64,000 nt of DNA from CAIVAT01 sp037133475 (lineage in GTDB: Bacteria > Bacteroidota > Bacteroidia > Bacteroidales > FEN-979), in NCBI GenBank assembly GCA_037133475.1, contig JBAXOB010000011.1:1-64000 (forward strand). Direction: 5' to 3'. Of this stretch, positions 1 through 8,227 are shown piece after piece. Under the pieces are notes generated by a model. It was not told where the DNA came from. It saw only the letters and a list, made by a program, of their open reading frames with translations, and ran no database searches. Within the stretch, counting starts at the first letter, position 1; each line of letters begins with the position of its first letter. The translations under genes and the position numbers were made by a program.

Positions 1-1753
1 CCCACTGGAACGGGTGGTCATAGACATATTCACCGGCCTTGGCATATTCGCCGTAACGTTCGGTTTCGGAACGGAAGGGGCGGACCTGCTGGGAGTGGCA
101 TGTATAACAACCTTCGCGCACATAGATGTCGCGTCCCTGCAGCTCAAGCGGCGTATAGGGTTTCACGCTGGCGATGGTGGGGATATTGGTTTTCACCAGG
201 TACAGCGGGACGATCTCGATCAGTCCGCCGATAAGCACGGCAACCAGGGCAACCAGGATAAACTGGACAGGGCGGCGTTCGAGCCAGCGATGCAGGCCTT
301 CTCCGGATCCGCGGCTCCCGGTAACTTTTACCAGTGCAGGTGCAGAAGCAGCCTCTTCAGGAACAAACTTGCCGGCTTTGATGGTGAGAATAAGGTTATA
401 GATGCCAATCACGATCCCAACGATATACAAGCCCCCGCCAATGGCGCGGGTCGCATACATGGGACGGAGCTGGGTTACTGTTTCAAGGAAGTTCGGATAT
501 TTCAGCATGCCGGCTGCGGTGAACTCTTTCCACATCGAAGCCTGGGTGATGGCGCCCCAATATAAAGGAACGGCATAAAAAATAATGCCGAGGGTGCCGA
601 TCCAGAAATGGGCGTTGGCCATTTTCTTTGAAAAGAGCTGGGTCTGGAACATCCTGGGAATCAAATAATACAAAACGGCAAAGGTAAGGAAGCCATTCCA
701 TCCGAGGGCGCCGATATGGGCGTGTCCAACGGTCCAGTCGGTAAAATGTGAAATTGCATTGACCGTCTTGGTCGACATCATCGGACCTTCAAAGGTCGAC
801 ATGCCGTAAGCCGTAACGGCAACAACCATGAATTTCAGAACTGGGTCCTCACGAACACGGTCCCACGCGCCACGAAGCGTAAGCAGGCCGTTGACCATAC
901 CACCCCATGACGGAGCGATGAGCATCACGGAGAAGACGACGCCCAGCGACTGTGCCCAACCGGGTAACGCACTGTATAAAAGGTGATGCGGGCCAGCCCA
1001 GATATAAAGAAAGATCAGCGCCCAGAAATGGACGATGGAAAGGCGGTATGAATAGATCGGGCGGTTGGCTGCCTTGGGAAGGTAATAATACATCAGCCCC
1101 AGGAACGGCGTGGTCAGGAAAAATGCAACGGCATTATGACCATACCACCACTGTACCAGTGCATCCTGTACACCGGCATAAATCGGATAGCTTTTAAAAA
1201 GGGTTACGGGGATCTCGAGGCTGTTGGTAACATGCAGCACCGTAATGGTTACGAAGGTTGCGATGTAAAACCAGATGGCCACATAAATGTGCTGTACCCT
1301 GCGTTTGACGATCGTACCGATCATGTTGGCTCCGAAAACAAGCCAGATCACGGCAACAAGGATGTCGATCGGCCATTCCAGTTCGGCATATTCCTTGCCT
1401 GTGGTTGCGCCGCATGCAAAGGTAACGGCGGCCAGCACGATGATCAGCTGCCATCCCCAGAAGTTGATCTTGCTGAGCAGGTCGTTGAACATCCTGGCTT
1501 TGCAAAGCCGCTGGAGCGAGTAATAGATCCCGGTGAACATCCCGTTACCCACAAACGCAAAGATGACGGCATTTGTATGGATCGGGCGGATGCGGCCGAA
1601 GGTGGTATAAGGAATACCAAAAGTAAGTGCCGGCCAGATGAATTGTAACGCCAGTAAAAGTCCGACAACCATGCCGACTACGCCCCAGAAAAGGGTTGCA
1701 TAGGCAAAGTTTTTTACAATTTTGTTGTCATAGTAAAATGTCTGATTTTCCAT
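1..1753 (-). CDS. ccoNO: cbb3-type cytochrome c oxidase, fused subunits I and II (CcoN-CcoO), 3' end cut by window
   Basis: This is the catalytic core of the high-affinity cbb3 oxidase, which reduces O2 to water and pumps protons in the inner membrane. The minus-strand reading starts MENQTFYYDN and is open to the left edge. The first ~460 residues are a multi-helix heme-copper oxidase subunit I, with the conserved HFTDWTVGHAHIGALGWNG stretch that supplies metal-ligand histidines. CcoO follows in the same frame, with a heme c site CYTCH near residue 548. A continuous CcoN-CcoO polypeptide is a known Bacteroidetes arrangement, where Proteobacteria use two genes. ccoS ends 3 bp upstream and ccoI lies before that, so this is an operon. 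The rest of CcoO and presumably ccoP lie outside the window. Confidence 0.93.
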   Translation of the reverse strand, partial: MENQTFYYDNKIVKNFAYATLFWGVVGMVVGLLLALQFIWPALTFGIPYTTFGRIRPIHTNAVIFAFVGNGMFTGIYYSLQRLCKARMFNDLLSKINFWGWQLIIVLAAVTFACGATTGKEYAELEWPIDILVAVIWLVFGANMIGTIVKRRVQHIYVAIWFYIATFVTITVLHVTNSLEIPVTLFKSYPIYAGVQDALVQWWYGHNAVAFFLTTPFLGLMYYYLPKAANRPIYSYRLSIVHFWALIFLYIWAGPHHLLYSALPGWAQSLGVVFSVMLIAPSWGGMVNGLLTLRGAWDRVREDPVLKFMVVAVTAYGMSTFEGPMMSTKTVNAISHFTDWTVGHAHIGALGWNGFLTFAVLYYLIPRMFQTQLFSKKMANAHFWIGTLGIIFYAVPLYWGAITQASMWKEFTAAGMLKYPNFLETVTQLRPMYATRAIGGGLYIVGIVIGIYNLILTIKAGKFVPEEAASAPALVKVTGSRGSGEGLHRWLERRPVQFILVALVAVLIGGLIEIVPLYLVKTNIPTIASVKPYTPLELQGRDIYVREGCYTCHSQQVRPFRSETERYGEYAKAGEYVYDHPFQW

Positions 1754-1756
1754 ATG

Positions 1757-1966
1757 TTATTGGTTTGGTGAGGGTTCTTCGGTCGGCTTGGCAAGAGTGG
1801 AATCGGTTTTGGACGGTTCACGGGGTTTTTCATCTTCAAAAAGTATCCTGACGGAGGCACTGTAGGGGTCATCGTACTGACCATTCCTGACCGACCAGAA
1901 AAAGGCAACCAGAAACCCACCCGCGAGGACAACACTGAAAGCAACCAGGACAAGGATTACACTCAT
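1757..1966 (-). CDS. ccoS: cbb3 oxidase maturation protein CcoS
   Basis: This 69-residue protein has one N-terminal membrane helix (MSVILVLVAF...VAFFW) followed by the short motif GQYDDP and an acidic/basic tail ending EEPSPNQ. This is the CcoS pattern; the family is required to insert cofactors into cbb3 oxidase. I chose the ATG at 1966 because it puts the family's usual MxVI start at the N-terminus; an ATG at 1987 would add seven unconvincing residues. It lies between ccoI and ccoNO, 3 bp before the latter. Confidence 0.85.
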   Translation of the reverse strand: MSVILVLVAFSVVLAGGFLVAFFWSVRNGQYDDPYSASVRILFEDEKPREPSKTDSTLAKPTEEPSPNQ

Positions 1967-2070
1967 ATTTTTTCCACTTGGCGGCAAAATAAAGATTAAA
2001 GTATCAAATTTCCAAAATACAACGAATGAAATATGGTGGAAACTACATATTTAGATTCAGACCAAATCTA

Positions 2071-4500
2071 TCAGGCTTTGAAAAACTTACTGAACCGGGC
2101 TGACAGCGACACAGATACCGTAACAAAAGTTACGATTGATACGGAACTGAGGGGCATCAATATAGCTGAAACCACGGGCGACAAGTTGCCTGTAATGGCA
2201 AAGCTAAGTCCAACAACGTTATAAAGAAATGATAAAACAATGCTCAGGAAAACGATCCTCATTGCGGTCCGGCTGAAGGAGATAAAACCGGGGAGTTTTT
2301 GAAATTGTGCCGACTCTAGGATGGCATCGCAGGCAGGAGAAAAATGGTAGATGTCGTCGGCAATGGAAATCCCGCAATCGCTTTCGCGCAGGGCGCCGGC
2401 GTCGTTCAGGCCATCGCCTATCATCAGGACCCTCTTCCCGGAAGTCTTCAGCCGGCGGATGTACTCAAGCTTATCCTTCGGCGACTGGTTAAAATGCAGG
2501 TGGTCACGTGAAGGAAAAAATTCAAGCAGGGTAGGCAATTCGGCATCGTTATCTCCGGAAAGCAGGTGCAGTTCATAGCGTTGCGCGAGTTCCGACAACA
2601 CCTCCCGCATCCCATCGCGGTATTGATTTTTGATATCGATAAAACCGGCAGGCCGGTCATCAACGGAAATATAAACCCTTCCGGCAACAGATGGCAATGT
2701 GGTTATTCCCATGACAAAATCACCGGAGCCAACGCGGAGAAACCGGCCTTCAACCCGGCCTTCAACGCCCCTGGCGGGGATCTCGGCAAAATCCTCCACG
2801 GGGAGGGCATCGAAGCCCTGCAGCTGCCGGTAGATGGCAACGCTGGCCGGATGTGTCGAATGCCGCACCAGGGAGGAGAGCCGCTGCAGATCGTCCCGTG
2901 TCAGGGTCAGCCCCGCAAGGTCGGCACCCTGGCCGACATTTCGCGTGATCGTCCCGGTTTTGTCAAATACAATGGTATCAATCCTGGCCAGGGTCTCCAC
3001 CACGCCGGTCCTTTTCAGGTAAAAATTATGGCGGCCAAAAACCCGCATTGTCCCGCCCATCGAAAACGGGTAGGTCATCGCCAGGGCGCAGGGACAGGCT
3101 ACGATCAGGATCGCCGTGACCACCATGAACGACTGGGAGGGGCTGATAAACCACCAGGCAATCCCGGATATGGTGGCAAGGAGGAGGATGGCAGCGGTAA
3201 AATAGCGGCTGATCACATCCATGATAGAGTCCCACCTTGTCTGTTTTTCAGCGCCTGTCATATCCTGGTTCCACAGCTCGGTGAGCCGGCTCTGGGCCAC
3301 CTCGCGTTCGACGATCAGTTCGATGGAGGGTCCTGCCTGGCGGCCGCCGGCAAAAATGCGATCGCCCTCTTTCTTGGTGACCGGGGCAGACTCACCGCTA
3401 ACAAAGCTGTAATCAACGGATCCATCTCCTTTTACGAGCAGGGCATCGGCCGGCACCAGCTCCTGGTTCCTGACCACGATGCGCATACCCACCTTTAGGT
3501 TCTTCAGCGGGATGATCGATTCGACCCGGTCATCGGAAAGCACGGTCACCGCTACGGGAAAATAGGAACGATAGTCACGCTCGAAGGAGAGGGCGGCATA
3601 GGTCTTATCCTGGTACCACCGGCCGATGGAAAGGAAGAACACCAAACCGGCAAGAGAGTCCATAAATCCGTTCCCGGTTCCGGAAGCTATCTCATAAAAG
3701 CTCCTGAAAAACAGCACCAGGATGCCGATGGCAATTGGCACATCGATGCTGATAAATTTTTTGCGGAGCCCCTTCCAGGCTGAAATGATAAATACCGAAC
3801 CCGAATAAAAGGCGACCGGGATCCCGAAGAGGATGTTCAGCAAACCGAAATTCTGCCGCAGCAGGTGTTCGATGCTGTCGTCAATACTCAGGTAGCCTGG
3901 AAAACTGAAAAGCATGATGTTCCCAAAACAGAAGCCGGCAACCCCGAGGCGATAGTATATGCCGCGGTTTACCTTGCGTTTGGAGCCCTTTTCAACGGAA
4001 TCAAGGTTGATCTGGGGTATATAATTAATGGATACCAGCAATTCGACGAGCTGGCGAAGCGTGATCTTTCCATCATGAAAGGTGATGATCACCTCCTTTT
4101 TCACGAAGTTGACGGCCGAATGCATTACCCCCTCGTTCAGCCGCTGCAGGTTTTCAAGCAGCCAGATGCAGGAGCTGCAATGGATTGCCGGGATAAAGAG
4201 TTTTATTTTGCTCACCCCCTCTTCGGAGAATTCGAGCAGTTCGCGGCGAATCTCCTCGTTGTCGAGATAGGCATACCGGCTGCCCACCTCCCGGTTGCCC
4301 GCGGTCAGCCCGGGATGCTTTTCGAAGTTGTAATAATCGCAGGCGTCGCTCTGGCTGAGGATTCCATAGACTGTCCTGCAGCCGGAACAGCAAAACTGTT
4401 TGTCCTCAAAGACTATGGGCACTGCCCCGCAATCCTCTCCGCAATGGTAGCATGCATTTGCGTGAAAATCGGGGTTTGTTCCGGCAGAATATCTAGACAT
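2071..4500 (-). CDS. ccoI: copper-translocating P-type ATPase of cbb3 oxidase assembly (CcoI/FixI)
   Basis: This 809-residue P1B-type ATPase is known in the family to export copper across the inner membrane for cbb3 oxidase assembly. In order it shows an N-terminal Cys-rich metal-binding region (CYHCGEDCG, then CCSGCRTVYG, residues 17-46), a heavy-metal-associated domain with HCSSC at 107-111, membrane helices, the transport motif CPC at 470-472, the phosphorylation motif DKTGT at 513-517 and a GDGLND hinge. The N-terminal zinc-ribbon-like extension separates CcoI from ordinary CopA. It is first in the cco operon and diverges from cydAB. A 96-bp repeat (4511-4606) lies just upstream; see that entry for the start-codon context. 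Confidence 0.93.
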   Translation of the reverse strand: MSRYSAGTNPDFHANACYHCGEDCGAVPIVFEDKQFCCSGCRTVYGILSQSDACDYYNFEKHPGLTAGNREVGSRYAYLDNEEIRRELLEFSEEGVSKIKLFIPAIHCSSCIWLLENLQRLNEGVMHSAVNFVKKEVIITFHDGKITLRQLVELLVSINYIPQINLDSVEKGSKRKVNRGIYYRLGVAGFCFGNIMLFSFPGYLSIDDSIEHLLRQNFGLLNILFGIPVAFYSGSVFIISAWKGLRKKFISIDVPIAIGILVLFFRSFYEIASGTGNGFMDSLAGLVFFLSIGRWYQDKTYAALSFERDYRSYFPVAVTVLSDDRVESIIPLKNLKVGMRIVVRNQELVPADALLVKGDGSVDYSFVSGESAPVTKKEGDRIFAGGRQAGPSIELIVEREVAQSRLTELWNQDMTGAEKQTRWDSIMDVISRYFTAAILLLATISGIAWWFISPSQSFMVVTAILIVACPCALAMTYPFSMGGTMRVFGRHNFYLKRTGVVETLARIDTIVFDKTGTITRNVGQGADLAGLTLTRDDLQRLSSLVRHSTHPASVAIYRQLQGFDALPVEDFAEIPARGVEGRVEGRFLRVGSGDFVMGITTLPSVAGRVYISVDDRPAGFIDIKNQYRDGMREVLSELAQRYELHLLSGDNDAELPTLLEFFPSRDHLHFNQSPKDKLEYIRRLKTSGKRVLMIGDGLNDAGALRESDCGISIADDIYHFSPACDAILESAQFQKLPGFISFSRTAMRIVFLSIVLSFLYNVVGLSFAITGNLSPVVSAILMPLSSVSIVTFVTVSVSLSARFSKFFKA

Positions 4501-4510
4501 CGTTCATTAT

Positions 4511-4606
4511 TTCATATGTTAATATTTATTTTTTCGGGCCATATGGAATAGCCATAAATTATCATTCAAGGTTTGCATGAACGTGGTACTTATGGCAATT
4601 TCATGG
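4511..4606 (-). repeat. 96-bp dispersed leader repeat, copy A (upstream of ccoI)
   Basis: This stretch aligns without gaps to 37613-37708, 84 of 96 positions identical by hand count. Both copies sit immediately upstream of a minus-strand gene and face the same way. In the transcript sense the copy contains GCCATAA...TTATGGC (7-bp perfect inverted repeat) enclosing a CGTTCA/TGAATG stem, then an A-rich run ending in ATG. That ATG (4515) is followed at once by AAA TAA, so ccoI instead uses the ATG at 4500. It could be a leader RNA element, a mobile promoter/leader cassette or a MITE-like remnant; I cannot decide from two copies. Confidence 0.75.
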
Positions 4607-4677
4607 CATTACGGCCCGCTTCAAAACCCGGTACTGGCAATCGCGTGCTGGGTGCATGGTGCCCATTCAAGGCGCGG

Positions 4678-4685
4678 CAAAATTA
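4678..4685 (-). promoter_or_regulatory. candidate -7 box for ccoI (TAATTTTG)
   Basis: On the minus strand this reads TAATTTTG, matching the Bacteroidetes TAnnTTTG consensus. It lies about 180 bp upstream of ccoI and before repeat copy A, so a transcript from here would carry the repeat as 5' leader. I see no -33 TTTG at proper spacing, so the call is weak. Confidence 0.3.
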
Positions 4686-4741
4686 AACAAAACAGCATTG
4701 GATTATCAGAATCAGGGCTTAAATGAACGATAATATTTAGG

Positions 4742-4749
4742 TATCTTTG
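4742..4749 (+). promoter_or_regulatory. candidate -7 box for cydAB (TATCTTTG)
   Basis: TATCTTTG is an exact match to the Bacteroidetes TAnnTTTG -7 element and lies 23 bp before the cydA ATG, leaving a short A/C-rich leader. No -33 TTTG is evident at 19-21 bp upstream. I looked for a TTGAT-N4-ATCAA (FNR/CRP-type) site in 4501-4772 and found none. Confidence 0.5.
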
Positions 4750-4772
4750 CCATCCCAAAACACCACAACTTC

Positions 4773-6350
4773 ATGCCTCAACCTATAGATCTTTCGCTGA
4801 TTGACTGGTCGAGGGCACAGTTCGCCCTGACCGCCATCTATCACTGGATTTTCGTTCCGCTCACCCTTGGACTCGCTTTTATCGTCGCCATCATGGAGAC
4901 CATCTATGTTAAAACAGGTGATGTGGAATGGAAAAAAATCACCCAGTTCTGGCTTACTCTGTTCGGCATCAATTTTGCCATCGGTGTGGCAACCGGGATC
5001 ATCCTGGAGTTCCAGTTCGGCACCAACTGGTCGAACTATTCCTGGTTTGTAGGCGACATTTTCGGTGCACCGCTTGCCATCGAGGGGATCATGGCCTTTT
5101 TCCTGGAGTCGACCTTTATTGCCGTTATGTTTTTCGGTTGGAACAAGGTCAGCAGGCGATTTCACCTCGCCTCCTCCTGGCTTACCGCCCTTGGCGCCAA
5201 CCTCTCGGCCTTGTGGATCCTGGTGGCCAACGCATGGATGCAATATCCTGTGGGAATGCAGTTCAACCCCGCAACTTCGCGCAACGAGATGGTGGATTTC
5301 TGGGCGGTACTCTTTTCCCCGGTTGCCGTAAACAAATTCCTGCATACCGTTTCATCGGGTTATGTGACCGCCTCGGTGTTTGTGATCGGCATCAGCTGCT
5401 GGTTCCTGCTGAAAGGGAGGCATACCGCACTGGCAAAACGCAGCATCCTGGTTGCCTCAATTTTCGGGCTTGCCACCTCCCTCCTGCTCGCCTTCACGGG
5501 CGATGGCTCTGCCTACCAGGTTTCGCAAAAGCAACCCATGAAACTTGCTGCCATGGAGGGATTATACCAGGGGAAACAGGGTGCCGGACTGGTTGCCTGG
5601 GGCATCCTCGACCCTGGCAAGAAACAGGGTGATGGCAAAGATGCCTTCCTGGTAAAGATAGAATTTCCGAAGCTGCTCTCCTTCCTCGGCTACCGGAACC
5701 CCGACGCCTTTGTGCCGGGGGTGGACGACCTGGTGAAGGGAGGTTTCAAACCCGGGTTCAACCCCGTCAACAGCCAGGAAAAAGAGAAGAGCTTTTCGAT
5801 TGAGGAGAAGATCAGCCGCGGGAAACAGGCGGTTTCGGCCCTGGGCGCCTGGCGCGACGCGAAGGCTGCCAAAGATACGGCCAGGGGCGACAGTGCCCTG
5901 AAGGTGCTCAGGGATAACTTCCCGTGGTTCGGGTACGCCTACCTGAACAGTCCGCAAAGCGTGATCCCCAATGTTCCCCTCACCTATTACAGCTTCCACC
6001 TGATGGTTTACCTGGGTTTGTTTTTTATCCTGTTATTTGCGGTTGTGCTTTATCTTTCCAGGAATGACAAACTGGAAAGCCAGCGATGGCTGCTGTGGGT
6101 CGGGGTAATAACCATCCCCTTTGTTTACCTGGCATCCGAGGCGGGCTGGGTGGTAGCCGAAGTGGGTCGCCAACCCTGGGTGATCCAGGACCTGATGCCC
6201 GTGATGGCAGCCGTATCGAAGATCGACGCCACCTCGGTGGTGATCACCTTCTGGCTGTTTGCAGCCCTGTTCACCGTGCTGCTGATCGCCGAACTAAAGA
6301 TTATGCTCAGACAAATTAAAAACGGACCAAAAGAGGGAGGAGCACACTGA
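4773..6350 (+). CDS. cydA: cytochrome bd ubiquinol oxidase subunit I
   Basis: CydA binds hemes b558, b595 and d and oxidises quinol, reducing O2 at high affinity without pumping protons. The 525 residues match the long-Q-loop type. An early helix carries the heme ligand in YHWIFVPLTLG (about residue 23), the Q-loop begins at KQPMKLAAMEGL, and GRQPWVIQDL is the conserved post-Q-loop motif. The start MPQPIDLSLIDWSRAQFALT gives the usual N-terminus before the first helix. The stop overlaps the cydB start by one base (TGATG), after a GGGAGGAG ribosome-binding site, so the two are translationally coupled. It diverges from the cbb3 operon. Confidence 0.97.
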   Translation: MPQPIDLSLIDWSRAQFALTAIYHWIFVPLTLGLAFIVAIMETIYVKTGDVEWKKITQFWLTLFGINFAIGVATGIILEFQFGTNWSNYSWFVGDIFGAPLAIEGIMAFFLESTFIAVMFFGWNKVSRRFHLASSWLTALGANLSALWILVANAWMQYPVGMQFNPATSRNEMVDFWAVLFSPVAVNKFLHTVSSGYVTASVFVIGISCWFLLKGRHTALAKRSILVASIFGLATSLLLAFTGDGSAYQVSQKQPMKLAAMEGLYQGKQGAGLVAWGILDPGKKQGDGKDAFLVKIEFPKLLSFLGYRNPDAFVPGVDDLVKGGFKPGFNPVNSQEKEKSFSIEEKISRGKQAVSALGAWRDAKAAKDTARGDSALKVLRDNFPWFGYAYLNSPQSVIPNVPLTYYSFHLMVYLGLFFILLFAVVLYLSRNDKLESQRWLLWVGVITIPFVYLASEAGWVVAEVGRQPWVIQDLMPVMAAVSKIDATSVVITFWLFAALFTVLLIAELKIMLRQIKNGPKEGGAH

Positions 6351-7513
6351 TGTTTGAAACTATGCCTATCGAAACCCTGCAGTCATATTGTTGGATCATC
6401 ATCTCCATCCTGGGCAGCCTCCTGGTGTTCCTGATGTTTGTCCAGGGAGGGCAGACCCTGATCTACACCATCGGCAAAACCGAACCCGAACGCAAGATGC
6501 TGGTCAATACCCTTGGCAGGAAGTGGGAATTCACCTTTACCACCCTGGTCACCTTCGGCGGCGCCTTTTTCGCCTCTTTTCCCCTGTTCTATTCCACCAG
6601 CTTCGGAGGCGCCTACTGGGTCTGGATGGCGATCCTTTTTCCCTTTATCATCCAGGCCGTGGCCTACGAATTCCGCAGCAAACCCAACAACCTGCTGGGA
6701 CATAAAACCTACGAATGGTTCCTGATCATCAACGGGTTACTCGGCACCCTGCTGCTGGGGACAGCCGTGGCGACATTTTTCACGGGATCCTCCTTCCTGG
6801 TCAACAGGTCGGCCCTGACCAACCTTGCCGACCCTGCCATTTCGCGCTGGATGGATCCCGCGCACGGTCTCGAAGCCCTGCTGAACTGGCGGAACGTCGC
6901 ACTCGGGCTTGCCGTCTTTTTCCTGTCAAGAGTTCTCGGAACACTTTATTTCATGAACACCATTGACCATGAGGAGATCATGGCCCGTTGCAGGAAGCAG
7001 TTGCTGATCAACATCGTTCCCTTCCTGGTCTGTTTCCTGGCCTTTCTCTATGCCATCCTGATCAGGCCGGGATTTGCGGTAAGACCTGTGGAGGGGATTA
7101 TCTATGGGGAAATGAACAAGTATTACCACAACCTCGTGCAGATGCCCCTGGTGCTGATGATCTTCGCCTCGGGCGTTGTCTTTGTCCTGCTTGGCGTCGC
7201 CCTTCCCCTGGTTGACATGCAAAAGAACGGCTCCTCGGGGTTCTGGTATGCCGGAACCGGCACATTCCTGACTGTTTTCGCATTGTTCTGCATGGCGGGA
7301 TTCAACGACACGGCCTATTACCCTTCCGTTTATGACATCCAGAGTTCACTGACCATCCATAACAGTTCATCGAGCCGCTACACCCTGACCATCATGAGCT
7401 ATGTTTCCCTCCTGGTGCCTTTCGTGGCGGCATACGTGTGGTATGCCTGGAAGGCGATCAACAACAAAAAGATCGACGAGGCGGAGATGGAGGAGGGCGG
7501 ACATACCTACTAG
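6350..7513 (+). CDS. cydB: cytochrome bd ubiquinol oxidase subunit II
   Basis: This 387-residue polytopic membrane protein forms the stable heterodimer with CydA. It begins MFETMPIETLQSYCWIIISILGSLLVFLMFVQGGQTL, typical of CydB. Many hydrophobic segments run through to VAAYVWYAWKAINNKK, and the tail is short and acidic. It starts on the last base of the cydA stop codon. No CydX-like small ORF follows: the next gene (kdpE) is convergent, 30 bp away. Confidence 0.96.
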   Translation: MFETMPIETLQSYCWIIISILGSLLVFLMFVQGGQTLIYTIGKTEPERKMLVNTLGRKWEFTFTTLVTFGGAFFASFPLFYSTSFGGAYWVWMAILFPFIIQAVAYEFRSKPNNLLGHKTYEWFLIINGLLGTLLLGTAVATFFTGSSFLVNRSALTNLADPAISRWMDPAHGLEALLNWRNVALGLAVFFLSRVLGTLYFMNTIDHEEIMARCRKQLLINIVPFLVCFLAFLYAILIRPGFAVRPVEGIIYGEMNKYYHNLVQMPLVLMIFASGVVFVLLGVALPLVDMQKNGSSGFWYAGTGTFLTVFALFCMAGFNDTAYYPSVYDIQSSLTIHNSSSSRYTLTIMSYVSLLVPFVAAYVWYAWKAINNKKIDEAEMEEGGHTY

Positions 7514-7543
7514 CAACCTGTTGTTACCAGGCGGGATCCATTG

Positions 7544-8227
7544 TCAGCTGCCAAACCGGTAGCCAATGCCCGATTCGGTGTTGAGCAATGCCGGCCGGGA
7601 GGGATCATCCTCTATTTTTTTCCGGAGCTGGGCGACAAACACCCGTAAATACTGGGTTTGTTCGATATATCCCATGCCCCAAATTTCCTTCAGGATATAC
7701 TGGTGGGTCAGCACCCTGCCCTCATTCCTGGCCAGCAGCCCAAGCAGGGCAAACTCGGTGGTGGTAAGTTTTACCAGTTCATTGTTCTTCCGGGCGGTAT
7801 GGTTGACCAGGTCGATGGTCAGGGAGCCGAATTCAAGGATTTGTTTAGCTGGCACATCCAGGCTTTGCCGGGCAGCGACGCGGATCCGCGCCAGCAGTTC
7901 ACCGGTGCGGAACGGCTTGGTCAGGTAGTCGTTTGCGCCGGCATCGAGGGCATTGATGATATCATCCTCGGAACTTCTTACCGAGAGGATTATAACAGGT
8001 TTATGATACCATTCGCGCAGCGTCTTCAGCACCTCCAGCCCGTCGACATCGGGCAGACCCAGATCCAGGATGATCAGCGCGGGTTGAACCGATGCCGCCA
8101 GGGCAAGGCCCTCTTTCCCGGAAGATGCTTCGCAGATCCTGTAACCGTTGGCAGAAAGGGTGATTTCCAGCAACCTGCGGATCTGAACCTCGTCATCAAT
8201 GATCAATATATTGCCTGCAGTCCCCAT
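7544..8227 (-). CDS. kdpE: KdpE, OmpR-family response regulator of the Kdp potassium system
   Basis: This 227-residue regulator has a receiver domain (residues ~6-120, acidic DD at 11-12, phosphoacceptor Asp55 in LIILDLGLPD, Lys in TKPF) and a C-terminal winged-helix OmpR DNA-binding domain (LTTTEFALLGLLARNEGRVLTH and YLRVFVAQLRKKIEDDP patterns). Its ATG directly abuts the kdpD stop codon. It is the last gene of the kdp operon and the only DNA-binding regulator near four further histidine kinases upstream, so it is a plausible common output. That link is inference. Confidence 0.95.
   Translation of the reverse strand: MGTAGNILIIDDEVQIRRLLEITLSANGYRICEASSGKEGLALAASVQPALIILDLGLPDVDGLEVLKTLREWYHKPVIILSVRSSEDDIINALDAGANDYLTKPFRTGELLARIRVAARQSLDVPAKQILEFGSLTIDLVNHTARKNNELVKLTTTEFALLGLLARNEGRVLTHQYILKEIWGMGYIEQTQYLRVFVAQLRKKIEDDPSRPALLNTESGIGYRFGS

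Noticed and set aside
2566..3498. 310-codon plus-strand open frame opposite ccoI
   Set aside because: It lies opposite the P-type ATPase core with intact CPC and DKTGT motifs; a codon-shadow frame.
4690..4715. Possible FNR/CRP-type palindrome in the cco-cyd gap
   Set aside because: TTGGATTATCAGAA departs from TTGAT-N4-ATCAA at several key positions.
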